A DNA stretch of 64,000 bases from Intrasporangium flavum (GTDB taxonomy: Bacteria; Actinomycetota; Actinomycetes; Actinomycetales; Dermatophilaceae), in NCBI RefSeq assembly GCF_001956915.1, contig NZ_MLJO01000002.1, positions 103,917 to 167,916 of the forward strand, in the 5' to 3' direction. The notes under the pieces are model-generated. The model was not told the DNA's origin. It was given only the letters and a program-made list of their open reading frames with translations, and searched no databases. Numbering within the stretch: position 1 is the first letter of the stretch; the number at the start of each line of letters is the position of its first letter. Below are positions 16,171 through 25,494 of this stretch, piece by piece. Position numbers and translations under genes: made by a program.

Positions 16171-16306
16171 CGGGCGAGCATGGCAGGCAAGGGCGCCCGG
16201 CCGCCGGTGGTTTTGCGCGCGTCGCGGCCGACCCGGCCGGGGTCGGGGCCGCACAGACCTACACTGGAGACGCGTCGCTGCAGGGGATCACGAGGGGTGG
16301 ACGCTC

Positions 16307-17764
16307 ATGTCGGCTCGACGCTCGACCATCGTCGCGGCCTGTGCCGCGGCCGCGCTCGCGGGGGCTGCCGTCCCCGGCCTGACGGCCCGCGCCGCGACGC
16401 TCGCCGCGCCCGCGCGGGTGACCCTGGTCAGCGCCGCCACCGCGGCACTCACCCCCGTTGACCTCGCCAAGGCGACGCTCGCCCGGATGACCACGGCCCA
16501 GCGCGTCGGCCAGCTGTTCATGGTCGGGGGTCCGGCCACCGGGCTCGGCAGCGCGACCGAGTCGGCCATCACCCGCTACCACGTCGGCAACCTCGTGCTC
16601 ACCGGTCGCACGACGAGCGGCACCGCCCCGGTCCGGGCCCTCACTGCCCACGCCGACGCGCTCACCACGTCGGCGGCCACGGCCGGCGTCCCGTTGTTCA
16701 TCGCCGCCGACCAGGAGGGTGGCTACGTCCAGGTGCTCCAGGGACCCGGGTACTCCCGGATGCCCACGGCGCTCACCCAGGGCAGCTGGTCCGACGCCAC
16801 CCTGACCGCGAACGCGACGACGTGGGGCTGGCAGGTGCTGCGCTCCGGCGTCGACCTCGACCTCGCCCCGGTCATGGACACCGTCGCCAAGAGCTTCGCC
16901 TCCTCCAACCTGCCGATCGGCTACTACCAGCGCGAGTACGGCTACACGCCCTCGGTCGTCGCCGACAAGGGCACGTCCTTCCAGCGCGGCCTGCAGGTCT
17001 CCGGCCTGGCGACGACCCCGAAGCACTTCCCGGGCCTCGGCCGCGTCACGGGCAACACCGACACGTCGGCCGGCGTCACCGACACCGTCACGACCCGAAC
17101 CTCCGCCGACCTCGTCCCCTTCAAGGCGGCGCTCGACGCCCACGCCCGCGTCCTCATGGTGTCCTCGGCGTACTACCGGCTCATCGACGCCACGCACCCG
17201 GCGGTGTTCTCACCGACGGTCATCGGCGGGATGATCCGCCACGACCTCGGCTTCACCGGCATCGTCATCAGCGACGACCTCGGCAACGCGCGGCAGGTGA
17301 CCGGGTGGACGCCGGCCGCCCGCGCGGTCCACTTCCTCGAGGCCGGCGGCGACGTCGTGCTCACCGTGGACCCGACGGTGGTCCCGGCGATGGTCTCGGC
17401 CGTCACGTCGAAGGCCGCCACCGACAGCGCGTTCCGCGCGAAGGTCGACGCCGCCGCCCTCCGGGTGCTCACCGTCAAGGCCCAGGACGGCCTGCTCGCC
17501 CCGCGCCCACCGGTCGACGGCGTGCTCGGCACCTCGACCGTCGTCGCGCTCCAGCGCTGGCTGGGGACCACCCGCACCGGTGTGTTCGACACGGCGACGA
17601 TCCGGGCCCTGCAGGCGCGCATCGGGATGACGGTCGTCGGGGTGTGGGGCCCCAACTCGATGGCGGCGATGCAGTCCTACCTCGGCATCTCACGCGACGG
17701 CGCCACCTCCTGGAACGCCCGCACCGTCGCCCAGCTCCAGCGCTACCTGGCCACCCAGCTCTGA
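16307..17764 (+). CDS. secreted GH3 beta-N-acetylhexosaminidase with peptidoglycan-binding domain
   Basis: The 485-residue protein has a signal peptide (first 29 residues, ending TARA) and a glycoside hydrolase family 3 barrel of the NagZ type (about 60-400). Key motifs are ADQEGGYVQ, KHFPGLGRVTGNTDTS and ISDDLGNAR; the Asp of SDDL (about residue 322) is the expected nucleophile. A C-terminal peptidoglycan-binding-1-like repeat follows (about 415-480). It should remove N-acetylglucosamine from cell-wall fragments outside the membrane. A TACACT minus-10 box lies at 16260-16265. Confidence 0.88.
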   Translation: MSARRSTIVAACAAAALAGAAVPGLTARAATLAAPARVTLVSAATAALTPVDLAKATLARMTTAQRVGQLFMVGGPATGLGSATESAITRYHVGNLVLTGRTTSGTAPVRALTAHADALTTSAATAGVPLFIAADQEGGYVQVLQGPGYSRMPTALTQGSWSDATLTANATTWGWQVLRSGVDLDLAPVMDTVAKSFASSNLPIGYYQREYGYTPSVVADKGTSFQRGLQVSGLATTPKHFPGLGRVTGNTDTSAGVTDTVTTRTSADLVPFKAALDAHARVLMVSSAYYRLIDATHPAVFSPTVIGGMIRHDLGFTGIVISDDLGNARQVTGWTPAARAVHFLEAGGDVVLTVDPTVVPAMVSAVTSKAATDSAFRAKVDAAALRVLTVKAQDGLLAPRPPVDGVLGTSTVVALQRWLGTTRTGVFDTATIRALQARIGMTVVGVWGPNSMAAMQSYLGISRDGATSWNARTVAQLQRYLATQL

Positions 17765-17789
17765 GCCGCGCCCGGCCTGCGCCGACGCG

Positions 17790-18095
17790 TCAGTCGATCG
17801 ACTCGCTCCGCACCTCGGTGGTCGGGGCCGGGACGTCGGTGACGCGGGCGGCGTGCGCCGACACAACGTACGGGTTGCCCTGGGCGACCTCGTCCGCGAC
17901 GGCCTCGACCCACGGGTCGGGCATCGGTCCCAGACCCGCCGCGTCGACGGCCTCGACGAGCGCCCGGACCACCTCCGGGTGGCTGCGGCCACCCTCGCGG
18001 GCCATGTCGTTGATGATCGTCTGCAGTCGCTCGTCTCGCGCGCGGGCGATGTTCTCGCGCTCGGCGTCGTCCATCGGGTCCGTGGTCGGCTCCAT
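17790..18095 (-). CDS. conserved small protein of unknown function
   Basis: The 101-residue soluble, acidic protein begins at an ATG preceded by GAGGAGGCGG. It is largely helical (ENIARARDERLQTIINDMAREG; HPEVVRALVEAVDAAG) and ends in a polar tail. I recognise no family. Upstream on the same strand GGGTAC occurs with only a poor minus-35 match, so SigB control cannot be claimed. It converges on the GH3 gene with a 25-base gap. Confidence 0.65.
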   Translation of the reverse strand: MEPTTDPMDDAERENIARARDERLQTIINDMAREGGRSHPEVVRALVEAVDAAGLGPMPDPWVEAVADEVAQGNPYVVSAHAARVTDVPAPTTEVRSESID

Positions 18096-18251
18096 GGCCG
18101 CCTCCTCGGGGTCGGGTTCTCGGTCGGGCGCGCTCCTCCGGAGGTGGCCGTACCCGCTCGGTTCGACTCCGGCACGCTCGTTTCCTAGACTCTCTGGGTC
18201 CATCTGCACGGATCCGGGCTCAGGGGACCGGACGAAGACCGGAAGGCCGTC

Positions 18252-20765
18252 GTGGGTTCCCTCGTCCTCGAAGCCGTCCTCTCGAGCGTGCTCGCCACGC
18301 TGGGATGCCTCCTCTCCGCACCACGCCGCTCCTCGGGCCGCGTGCGTCGCGCCACCCCCGCCTCGTGGCCGGCCCGAGCGCTGTTCCCGCTCGTGCCGCT
18401 CGCCCTCGTCGGCGCGGGGACGCTGGCCGTCGCCGACGCGTCCGAGGTGGTCGTGGCCGTCGGCGTGCTCTGGGTGGCCACGCTGCCCTGGCTCGGCAAG
18501 ACGTCACGCTGGGGGGTCTGGGCCCACTCCGCGTGGGCGCTCGCGGTCGCCGCGGGCCTGTCCTACGTCGGCGCGATGCTCTGGTGGACGCTCGACTCCG
18601 GCCTGAGCGGCCTGACCCTCGTCGGCGCCTGGCTGCTGCTCGGGCTCGAGGCGGCCGCTTTCCTGCTCCTGCTCGCCTACGGCTGGGAGGTCGTCGACGT
18701 CCTCGGCAGCCGGCGCTGGCACCGCCGGCTCGCGCCCGGCACGACCGCCGTCGCCGCGACGCGCACCGACCTGCCGTTCGTCTCGATCCACGTGCCGGTC
18801 CACAACGAGCCGCCGGACCTGGTGCTCGACACCCTCCGCTCGCTCGCCGCCCTCGACTACCCGGCGTACGAGGTGCTCGTCGTCGACAGCAACACCGAGC
18901 GCGACGCGCTCGTGGCCCCGGTCGCGGACTTCTGCGCCGAGCACCCCGACGTGTTCCGGTTCCACCGCCTCCTCGACTGGCCCGGCCACAAGGCCGGCGC
19001 ACTCAACTACGCCCTGACCGTCACCGACCCGCAGGCGCTCGTCGTCGGCGTCGTCGACGCCGACCACCAGGTCGACGCCGACTGGCTCCTCCAGACCGTC
19101 GGTGCCTTCGAGGACCCGCAGGTCGCCTTCGTCCAGAGCCCGCGTGACTACCGGGACTGGGAGGGCTCGGGCTACCTGCGCCGCCTGTACTTCAGCTACG
19201 ACTACTTCTTCTCGGTCTCCCAGCCCTCCCGCGACGAGCGCGACGCCGCGGTCTTCGGCGGCACCATGGGCCTCGTCCGGCTCAAGGCGCTGCGCGACGT
19301 GGGCGGCTGGGACGAGGGGTGCGTCACCGAGGACGCCGAGCTGTCGCTGCGGCTGCTCGCGGCCGGCTACAGCGGCCACCACCTCGACCGCTCCTTCGGC
19401 CGTGGCGTCCTGCCGCTGACCTTCGAGGCGCTCAAGCAGCAGCGGTTCCGGGCGTGTTTCGGCGGCATGCAGATCCTGCGCCGGCACTGGCGCACGCTCC
19501 TGCCGTGGAGTCGCACCCCGCTGGACCGCAGCCAGCGCCTCGCCCACCTCGTCGGCGGCCTCCAGTGGGTCGGCGACCTGCTCTCGCTCGTGTTCGCCGC
19601 GGTCGTCGTCGTCAGCCTGCTCGACGTCGCCCTCGGTGACGGGCTCGTCCTGCAGCGTCTGGGCGGTCTCGTGCTCGTCGCGGTCCCGGCCCTCATCCTC
19701 TTCGGCCTGCTGCGCGCGGTCGCCGTCGTCAAGGTCGTGGCGCAACGGGCCACCTGGCGCGACGCGCTCGGTGCCTTCGTCACGTGGCTCTCGCTCGGCT
19801 GGGTCGTCTCGGCCGCCGTGGTCCGTGGGCTCACCGCCCCCGAGGGCGTCTTCGACCGGACGCCGCGGGCCACGGCCGACACGAGCGTGTCCGGCGCCGT
19901 CCGGTCCAACCGGGTCGAGCTGGCGTCGGCGGTCGTCGCCGGCGTCGCGGTGCTGACGGCGGTGCTCGTGCGTCCCGGCGCGGTGACGCTCGGTCTCGCC
20001 GCCCTGCTCGTCGTGCCGATCGTCGGGTGGCTGGCCGCACCCGCCAGCACGCTCGCGGCGGCGCGCGCCGACCTGCCTCCCGGCCTGCGCGCACGGCGCG
20101 ACTCGGAGCGCGCGCGGGCCCGGTGGGGACGCTCCGGCGGCGCTGGCGGCGCCCGCGGCTCCCGCGCCTCCCGCGGCTCCCTGGCGACGGCCGCCGGGGT
20201 GGCGGTCGTGCTCGGCGTCGTCGTGCTCGTCGTCTCCCCGGCCTCCCAGCAGACACCGCGCGACAGCGCGCTGCCGGGCGTCCCCCGCACGAGCGTCCGG
20301 GTCCAGCCCGACCCGGCGCTCGGCGACGGAGGCAGCACGTGGGCCCCGTCGACGGGTGGAGCCGGTGTCGCCGGTGCGGCCGCCACGGGGACCCCGGTCC
20401 CCGGTTCCACCTCCGTCGGCCCGACGAGCGCGTCCGGCGCCACGGGCGCCGCGGGCGCGGCGAGCACCGGGGCCGCGACGCGCGTGAGCCCGTCGACGGT
20501 CTCCCGCGGCGGATCCCGCACGACGACCCCGCCGACCTCGCCGTCCGCGACGCAGCCGTCCGGGACCACGTCCACCTCGGCGTCGCCGCCGGGCCAGACC
20601 AAGACCGTGCCGGGTGCCACGAACCGCCCGACGAAGACGAAGAGCGCCTCTCCGGCGCCCTCGTCCGCGCCGCTGGCGACCTCGTCGTCCTCGACGCTGT
20701 CGATCCCGCTGTCGATCTCCGCGTCGGTCTCGGTGTCCCTGCCCGTGTCGCTGCCGGTGCCGTGA
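18252..20765 (+). CDS. cellulose-synthase-like family 2 glycosyltransferase
   Basis: The 837-residue membrane protein has four N-terminal membrane helices, then a GT2 domain (about residues 180-420). The processive-synthase motifs are VDSNT, DADHQVD (near 270), TED (near 358) and QQRFR (near 395, a variant of QxxRW). Membrane helices follow, and a long Ser/Thr/Pro/Gly-rich low-complexity tail (about 690-837) comes after a final hydrophobic segment. It probably polymerises and exports a beta-linked polysaccharide. No c-di-GMP PilZ domain or BcsB-like partner is seen nearby. A TAGACT minus-10 lies at 18186-18191; the start is GTG. Confidence 0.85.
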   Translation: MGSLVLEAVLSSVLATLGCLLSAPRRSSGRVRRATPASWPARALFPLVPLALVGAGTLAVADASEVVVAVGVLWVATLPWLGKTSRWGVWAHSAWALAVAAGLSYVGAMLWWTLDSGLSGLTLVGAWLLLGLEAAAFLLLLAYGWEVVDVLGSRRWHRRLAPGTTAVAATRTDLPFVSIHVPVHNEPPDLVLDTLRSLAALDYPAYEVLVVDSNTERDALVAPVADFCAEHPDVFRFHRLLDWPGHKAGALNYALTVTDPQALVVGVVDADHQVDADWLLQTVGAFEDPQVAFVQSPRDYRDWEGSGYLRRLYFSYDYFFSVSQPSRDERDAAVFGGTMGLVRLKALRDVGGWDEGCVTEDAELSLRLLAAGYSGHHLDRSFGRGVLPLTFEALKQQRFRACFGGMQILRRHWRTLLPWSRTPLDRSQRLAHLVGGLQWVGDLLSLVFAAVVVVSLLDVALGDGLVLQRLGGLVLVAVPALILFGLLRAVAVVKVVAQRATWRDALGAFVTWLSLGWVVSAAVVRGLTAPEGVFDRTPRATADTSVSGAVRSNRVELASAVVAGVAVLTAVLVRPGAVTLGLAALLVVPIVGWLAAPASTLAAARADLPPGLRARRDSERARARWGRSGGAGGARGSRASRGSLATAAGVAVVLGVVVLVVSPASQQTPRDSALPGVPRTSVRVQPDPALGDGGSTWAPSTGGAGVAGAAATGTPVPGSTSVGPTSASGATGAAGAASTGAATRVSPSTVSRGGSRTTTPPTSPSATQPSGTTSTSASPPGQTKTVPGATNRPTKTKSASPAPSSAPLATSSSSTLSIPLSISASVSVSLPVSLPVP

Positions 20766-20771
20766 CCGGGT

Positions 20772-20800
20772 CGCCCATCCGCGCGCGACGCGGGTGGGCG
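20772..20800 (+). terminator. hairpin terminator after the glycosyltransferase
   Basis: CGCCCATCCGCG (20772-20783) and CGCGGGTGGGCG (20789-20800) form a 12-bp stem with one G-T pair and a five-base loop, seven bases after the stop codon. Confidence 0.6.
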
Positions 20801-20846
20801 CCGCCCGCGGGCCGAGAACACCGGCGTCCGCTGGCAGGATGACGCC

Positions 20847-21683
20847 ATGAGCTCGGACGTCCCCCTCAGCGTGCGCACCCCGTCCCCGCTCGGGGAGTTC
20901 CTCCGTGCCCGCCGCAAGGCCCTCGCGCCGGAGGACGTCGGCATCAAGCGTGCCAAGGGGCGCCGGCGCGTCGGCCTGAGCCGCACCGAGGTGGCCGAGC
21001 TCGCCAACATCTCGGTCGCCTACTACGACCTCATCGAGCGCGGCCGCGACCTGCGGCCCAGCGCGTCGGTCCTCGACGGCCTGGCCCGGGCCCTGCGCCT
21101 CGACGCCGACGGCCGCAGCCACCTGCACGGCCTCGCCGCCGGCGGGCCCCGACGCCGCCGCGTCGAGCCGGAGGAGCTGACCGACGAGCTCGCCGACCTG
21201 CTCGACGCCGTGCACCCGAACCCCGCCTACGTCGTCGGCGCGCGGTGGGACGTCATCGGGGCCAACCGGGCCGCCTGCCGCCTCTTCACCGACTGGGAGG
21301 GCCGGCGGGCCAAGCGCGAGCGCAACCTGCTGTGGTTCTACTGCTGCGACCCGGCCGCGCGCTCCCTGTTCGTCGACTGGCAGCAGGAGGCCGCCGACCA
21401 GCTCGCCCTCTTCCGCGAGGCCTACGCCCGTCACCCCGACGACCCCGGCTACCAGCGGGTCCTCGACGAGGTGTTCCGCGGCAACCCCGACACCGTCGAC
21501 TGGTGGGAGCGCCACGACAGCGACCCGAGGCGCGGGCGCACCAAGCGCATCCGCCTCGACGACGGCCGGGTGGTGCGGCTGCGCCAGCTCGTGCTCCAGG
21601 TGCTCGACGAGCCCGACATCCGCGTCATCAGCTACTTCGCCGACACCGACGACGACCTCGACGCCGCCGACCTCGACAGCTGA
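20847..21683 (+). CDS. XRE-type regulator with MmyB-like ligand domain
   Basis: The 278-residue protein has an N-terminal helix-turn-helix (about residues 15-95, with LSRTEVAELANISVAYYDLIERGRDLRPS). A C-terminal MmyB-like domain (about 110-270) contains ARWDVIGANRAACRLF and LLWFYCCDPAAR. Proteins of this architecture are local repressors, often of an adjacent oxidoreductase, and the C-terminal domain may bind a fatty acid. Here the next gene converges, so no obvious target adjoins. The ATG follows CAGGATGACGCC. Confidence 0.85.
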   Translation: MSSDVPLSVRTPSPLGEFLRARRKALAPEDVGIKRAKGRRRVGLSRTEVAELANISVAYYDLIERGRDLRPSASVLDGLARALRLDADGRSHLHGLAAGGPRRRRVEPEELTDELADLLDAVHPNPAYVVGARWDVIGANRAACRLFTDWEGRRAKRERNLLWFYCCDPAARSLFVDWQQEAADQLALFREAYARHPDDPGYQRVLDEVFRGNPDTVDWWERHDSDPRRGRTKRIRLDDGRVVRLRQLVLQVLDEPDIRVISYFADTDDDLDAADLDS

Positions 21684-21693
21684 CCGACAGGGA

Positions 21694-21726
21694 GGGCGCC
21701 CCGACCCACGAACGGTCGAGGCGCCC
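21694..21726. terminator. bidirectional terminator
   Basis: GGGCGCCCCGACC (21694-21706) pairs with GGTCGAGGCGCCC (21714-21726), a 13-bp stem with one mismatch. It lies midway between the converging MmyB-like regulator and HerA-like ATPase genes. Confidence 0.65.
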
Positions 21727-21748
21727 CGGTCGGCGGCAGCGGTGGCTG

Positions 21749-23338
21749 CTAGCGCTTGCGGGTGCCGAAGATGCTGCGGGTGATCTCGCGGCCGATGACC
21801 GTGCCGGCGGACCGGATCATCGAACGGAACGCCGAGGACTGCACCACCTGCTCGACGATGCCGGGCTCGGGCTTGGCGGCACGCGTCGCGGGCCCCGGCG
21901 CAGGGGCCGAGGGAGCCGCGGGGGCAGGTGCCGGTGCGGCCGGGGCCGGGGCCGCCTGGAGCCGGGCAGCGAGCTTCTCGTAGGCGGACTCGCGGTCGAG
22001 CACGTCGGCGTACTTCGCCTTGAGCGGCGACGTGGCGACGATGCCGTCGAGCGTCGCCTGGGGCGAGGGGTCCATGAGCGAGTTGGGCGCCTTCATGCGC
22101 GTCCAGGCCACCGGCGTCGGCACGCCCTTGTCCGACAGCACCGTGACGACGGCCTCGCCGATGCCGAGGCTCGTCAGGAGCTTCTCCATGTCGTAGGCCG
22201 TGTGCGGGTAGGTGGCGATCGCCTGCTTCAGGGCCTTGGCGTCGTCGGGGGTGAAAGCGCGCAGCGCGTGCTGGACGCGGTTGCCGAGCTGGGCCAGGAC
22301 GCCGGACGGGACGTCCTTGGGCGACTGGGTCACGAAGAAGACGCCGACGCCCTTGGAGCGGATGAGCCGGACGGTCTGCTCGATGGCCTGCAGGAACGCC
22401 TTGCTCGCGTCCTGGAAGAGCAGGTGCGCCTCGTCGAAGAAGAAGACGAGCTTCGGCTTGTCGACGTCGCCCTCCTCCGGCAGGTCGTGGAAGAGGTCGG
22501 CGAGCAGCCACATGAGGAACGTCGAGAACAGCTGCGGCCGGTCCTGCACCTGCGGCAGCTCGAGGCAGGAGACGATGCCGCGGCCGTCGGCTCCGACCCG
22601 CAGCAGGTCGGCGGTGTCGAACTCCGGCTCGCCGAAGAAGTCGCCCGCGCCCTGGTCCTCGAAGGTGATGAGGTTGCGCAGGATGACGCCGGCCGTGGCG
22701 CTCGAGAGGCCGCCGAGGTCCTTGAGGTCGGCCTTGCCCTCGTCGGAGGTCAGGTGCGTGATGACGGCGCGCAGGTCCTTGAGGTCGAGCAGCGCCAGGC
22801 CGTTCTTGTCCGCGTAGTGGAAGATCAGCCCGAGGCTGCTCTCCTGGGTGTCGTTGAGGCCGAGGACCTTGCTGAGCAGGGTCGGGCCGAACCCGGTGAT
22901 CGTGGCGCGGATCGGGATGCCGGTGCCCTTGCCGCCGAGCGTGTAGAACTCGCTCGGGTAGGCCTTCGGCTGCCACTCCATGCCGACGTCGGCGGCCCGC
23001 GCGGTGATCTTGTCGCCGCCCTCGCCGGGCGTCGCGATGCCGGACAGGTCGCCCTTCATGTCGGCGAGGAACACCGGCACCCCGGCGTCGGAGAGCTGCT
23101 CGGCCATCAGCTGGAGCGTCTTGGTCTTGCCCGTGCCGGTGGCGCCCGCAACGAGGCCGTGCCGGTTGAGCACGCTGAGCGGGATCTGGACGGGCGCATC
23201 GGCGTGGGCCGTGCCGTCGACGACCGCGGCGCCGAGCTTGAGCACGCCCCCGTCGAACGCGTAGCCCGCCCGGATCTCGTCGATCTGGGCGGTGTCGGTG
23301 GTGGCTTCGTCCGGTGCCTCGCTGGCTGAACCGCTCAC
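21749..23338 (-). CDS. HerA-like ATPase, DUF853 family
   Basis: The 529-residue protein matches the DUF853/YjgR group of HerA-like helicase ATPases. Walker A is GATGTGKT (residues 65-72), Walker B is in LVFFFDEAHLLF (near 296-307), and FFVTQSP gives a sensor segment. A linker of Ala-Pro repeats (near 455-490) precedes a basic C-terminal end. HerA-type ATPases form hexamers that pump DNA; the cellular role of this group is not settled. No NurA nuclease adjoins it. The GTG at 23338 begins the conserved region. Confidence 0.85.
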   Translation of the reverse strand: MSGSASEAPDEATTDTAQIDEIRAGYAFDGGVLKLGAAVVDGTAHADAPVQIPLSVLNRHGLVAGATGTGKTKTLQLMAEQLSDAGVPVFLADMKGDLSGIATPGEGGDKITARAADVGMEWQPKAYPSEFYTLGGKGTGIPIRATITGFGPTLLSKVLGLNDTQESSLGLIFHYADKNGLALLDLKDLRAVITHLTSDEGKADLKDLGGLSSATAGVILRNLITFEDQGAGDFFGEPEFDTADLLRVGADGRGIVSCLELPQVQDRPQLFSTFLMWLLADLFHDLPEEGDVDKPKLVFFFDEAHLLFQDASKAFLQAIEQTVRLIRSKGVGVFFVTQSPKDVPSGVLAQLGNRVQHALRAFTPDDAKALKQAIATYPHTAYDMEKLLTSLGIGEAVVTVLSDKGVPTPVAWTRMKAPNSLMDPSPQATLDGIVATSPLKAKYADVLDRESAYEKLAARLQAAPAPAAPAPAPAAPSAPAPGPATRAAKPEPGIVEQVVQSSAFRSMIRSAGTVIGREITRSIFGTRKR

Positions 23339-23389
23339 GCGTCGAACTCTAGCCCGCGCGTACACGGGTTCGCTGTCTATGCTGACCCG

Positions 23390-23686
23390 GTGATTTTCAA
23401 GGCCGTCGGCGACTCCCGCCCGTACCCGGACCACGGACTCGAGACGACGAAGGACTGGTCGAACGTGCCGCCACGCGTCGTGCAGCTCGGCGAGCTCATC
23501 ACGACCAAGAGCACGCTCGACCTCCGGGGTCTGCTCGCCGACGACTCGACGTTCTACGGCGACCTCTTCCCGCACTGCGTCGAGTGGAAGGGCGAGCTCT
23601 ACCTCGAGGACGGCCTGCACCGGGCTCTTCGCGCCGCGCTGCAGCAACGTCCTGTCCTTCACGCCCGAGTCCTCGTACTCTCCTGA
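23390..23686 (+). CDS. conserved small protein, ParB-like core (VapB-annotated group)
   Basis: The 98-residue protein belongs to an actinobacterial group often labelled VapB-like antitoxin. It has MIFKAVGDSRPYP at the start and LYLEDGLHRALRAALQQRPVLHARV at the end, the latter resembling a ParB-type DGxHR motif. No toxin gene adjoins it, so the toxin-antitoxin label is doubtful. A TATGCT minus-10 box (23378-23383) lies just seven bases before the GTG, so the transcript is probably leaderless. The LytR_C gene follows in the same direction. Confidence 0.75.
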   Translation: MIFKAVGDSRPYPDHGLETTKDWSNVPPRVVQLGELITTKSTLDLRGLLADDSTFYGDLFPHCVEWKGELYLEDGLHRALRAALQQRPVLHARVLVLS

Positions 23687-23732
23687 CACACGCGCACCAC
23701 AGGGGGTGGTGCGCCGAGACGAAGGAGACCCG

Positions 23733-24275
23733 ATGTCGGAGGTCGCGAACGACGACGGCGGCGGCACCTACCGCGTGCGGCGCCAGCGTCGGTCGACCAT
23801 CGTCATCGCCGTCGTGCTCCTGGCGCTCGCCGGCGCCTTCTACTACGCGTCGAGCTACTGGAACGCCTCGCAGCCCAAGCCCGGGCCGTGCAGCACGGAG
23901 CCGGTCGTCGTGCCGCTCGAGCCGCGCGACGTCGCCCTCAACGTCTACAACGCCACGGGCCGGCGCGGGCTCGCCGCGGCCGTCGCCAAGGGGGCCGTCA
24001 CGCGCGGCTTCTCGGTCAAGGCCGTGGCCAACGACCCGAAGAACGCATCGGTCAAGGGCGTCGCCGTGATCCGCTTCGGCCCCGAGGGGGCGGAGTCGGC
24101 GCGACTGCTCAAGCAGTACGTGCCCAAGGCGTCCTACGTCAACGACAAGCGCAAGGGCGACACCATCGACCTCGTCGTCGGCGACGCGTGGCAGATGTTC
24201 GGGGCGACGCCCGCCGCGCCGACCCCCACCTCGACGTTGCGGCCCTGCCCCACCGTCACCGTGACCGACGGCTGA
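23733..24275 (+). CDS. membrane-anchored LytR C-terminal domain protein
   Basis: The 180-residue protein has a basic N-terminus, one transmembrane helix (about residues 24-42) and an extracytoplasmic LytR_C domain (about 65-160) with ALNVYNATGRRGLA and VVGDAWQMFG. A Pro/Thr-rich end follows. Such domains occur beside LytR-CpsA-Psr ligases that attach polymers to peptidoglycan; the ligase domain itself is missing here. GAAGGAGACC precedes the ATG. The gene ends just before an array of ACGCGTCGGG decamers. Confidence 0.82.
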   Translation: MSEVANDDGGGTYRVRRQRRSTIVIAVVLLALAGAFYYASSYWNASQPKPGPCSTEPVVVPLEPRDVALNVYNATGRRGLAAAVAKGAVTRGFSVKAVANDPKNASVKGVAVIRFGPEGAESARLLKQYVPKASYVNDKRKGDTIDLVVGDAWQMFGATPAAPTPTSTLRPCPTVTVTDG

Positions 24276-24290
24276 GGCAGCCGCGTCAGG

Positions 24291-24360
24291 ACGCGCCGGG
24301 ACGCGTCGGGACGCGCTGGGACGCGTCGGGACGCGTCGGGACGCGTCGGGACGCGTCGGG
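24291..24360. repeat. seven ACGCG-based decamer tandem repeats
   Basis: ACGCGTCGGG is repeated head to tail from 24291 to 24360; copies 1 and 3 differ by a base or two. A further GACGCGTC follows at about 24371. The array fills the space between the converging LytR_C and phosphoesterase genes. Each full unit contains ACGCGT. Confidence 0.9.
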
Positions 24361-24397
24361 CACTTCTCCGACGCGTCCCGCCCCGTGCGTCGGACCC

Positions 24398-25441
24398 TCA
24401 GGACGCGTAGGGGATGCGCTCCCACGACAGGACGTGCTCGGCGCCCGGCCGGGTGACCGAGACCTTGAGGAAGTCCTTGTTGTTGCTCGACCCGTCGACG
24501 GTGACCCGGGTCAGGTTCGGGGCCGAGCCCTCGACGCCGTAGAAGTCGAGCCACTTCGACCCGGCCGCGAGCGGGTGGTCGGCGTTGTAGACGTGGCTGT
24601 CGCCGTTGAAGAGGTAGACCTCACCGTCGAAGTCGCGCGACTGCGCGACGAGCTCGCGCACGAGTGGCTGGAAGGCCGAGTCGTCGGCCCAGGTGACCTC
24701 GTAGGTCGGGTCGAACATGTCGGCCTGGGTGAAGAGGGCCACCGCGCGGTCGTGGCGCTGGCGGGCCGAGGCGAACGCCTTGCGCACCTGTGCGACTGCG
24801 GCGTCCATGCGGGCGCGCTCCTCGGCGGCCTGCTCCGGGGTCGGGCTCGAGAAGCCGAGCTCGGGCCAGGGGAGCAGCCCGTTGTTGCTGCCGACGACGT
24901 GCAGCGTCGCCAGCTCGACGCCTTGGCGGCGCAGGGAGACGTTCTCCGGGAAGCCCTGTGCTGCTTGGGAGTCCACGGTCATCGGGTCGGCGCTGAGGGT
25001 CTGTCCCGGCGTGGGGAAGAACGTCCGGCGGACCGCGGCCAGGCGCTCGAGCGGGTTGTACGTGCCGTTGTTGGTGCGGTGACAGTCGGTCCACTCGTTG
25101 TCGCCCGGGGTGTAGAGCAGCGGCATCGTGAACCGGTCGAACTGCGTGCGGACCATGTCGAAGTACTCGTCGGTGCACTGCGAGGAGCCGTTCTTGATGT
25201 CGCCGACGTGGATGGTGAAGGCCAGCCCCGGCGTGGCGTCGATCTGGTCGACCCAGCGGGGGAAGGCCGCGACCTGGGCGTCGCCGTACGGCACGTCGCC
25301 GATGACGGCGAAGGAGAAGTGGCCGTCCTTGCCCTGGCCCGGCGGGACGTCGGAGGTGGGTGCGGCGGCCGCCGCCACGGCCGGGATCGCGAGGAGGGCG
25401 GCGGCGACGGCCGCGACGACGGGGGTGCGGGAGATGTGCAT
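24398..25441 (-). CDS. secreted metallophosphoesterase
   Basis: The 347-residue protein has a signal peptide (first 27 residues) and a calcineurin-like phosphoesterase fold. Metal-site motifs are IGDVPYGD, HVGDIKNG, YTPGDNEW and NGDSHVYNADH. It should act outside the membrane on a phosphate ester or phosphodiester of unknown identity. The ATG at 25441 has GGGAG ten bases upstream. It converges with the LytR_C gene across the decamer array. Confidence 0.85.
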   Translation of the reverse strand: MHISRTPVVAAVAAALLAIPAVAAAAAPTSDVPPGQGKDGHFSFAVIGDVPYGDAQVAAFPRWVDQIDATPGLAFTIHVGDIKNGSSQCTDEYFDMVRTQFDRFTMPLLYTPGDNEWTDCHRTNNGTYNPLERLAAVRRTFFPTPGQTLSADPMTVDSQAAQGFPENVSLRRQGVELATLHVVGSNNGLLPWPELGFSSPTPEQAAEERARMDAAVAQVRKAFASARQRHDRAVALFTQADMFDPTYEVTWADDSAFQPLVRELVAQSRDFDGEVYLFNGDSHVYNADHPLAAGSKWLDFYGVEGSAPNLTRVTVDGSSNNKDFLKVSVTRPGAEHVLSWERIPYAS

Positions 25442-25494
25442 GACTGTTGTTCTCCCGCAAGGCGGCCCGGGCCGCCACCAACGCCGCGTGAACG

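Noticed and set aside
18125..18175. GGGTAC upstream of the small gene at 17790-18095 as a SigB promoter
   Set aside because: The nearest GNNT box requires an 18-base spacer, outside the usual range.
18504..22976. 1490-codon open frame on the minus strand
   Set aside because: It is an overlap artefact spanning the glycosyltransferase, the MmyB-like regulator and the HerA-like gene; composition is low-complexity and no domain is visible.
23390..23686. Toxin-antitoxin system
   Set aside because: Only the VapB-labelled type of protein is present; no PIN-domain or other toxin adjoins it.
24291..24360. CRISPR array
   Set aside because: The unit is ten bases with no spacers and no cas genes occur in the window.
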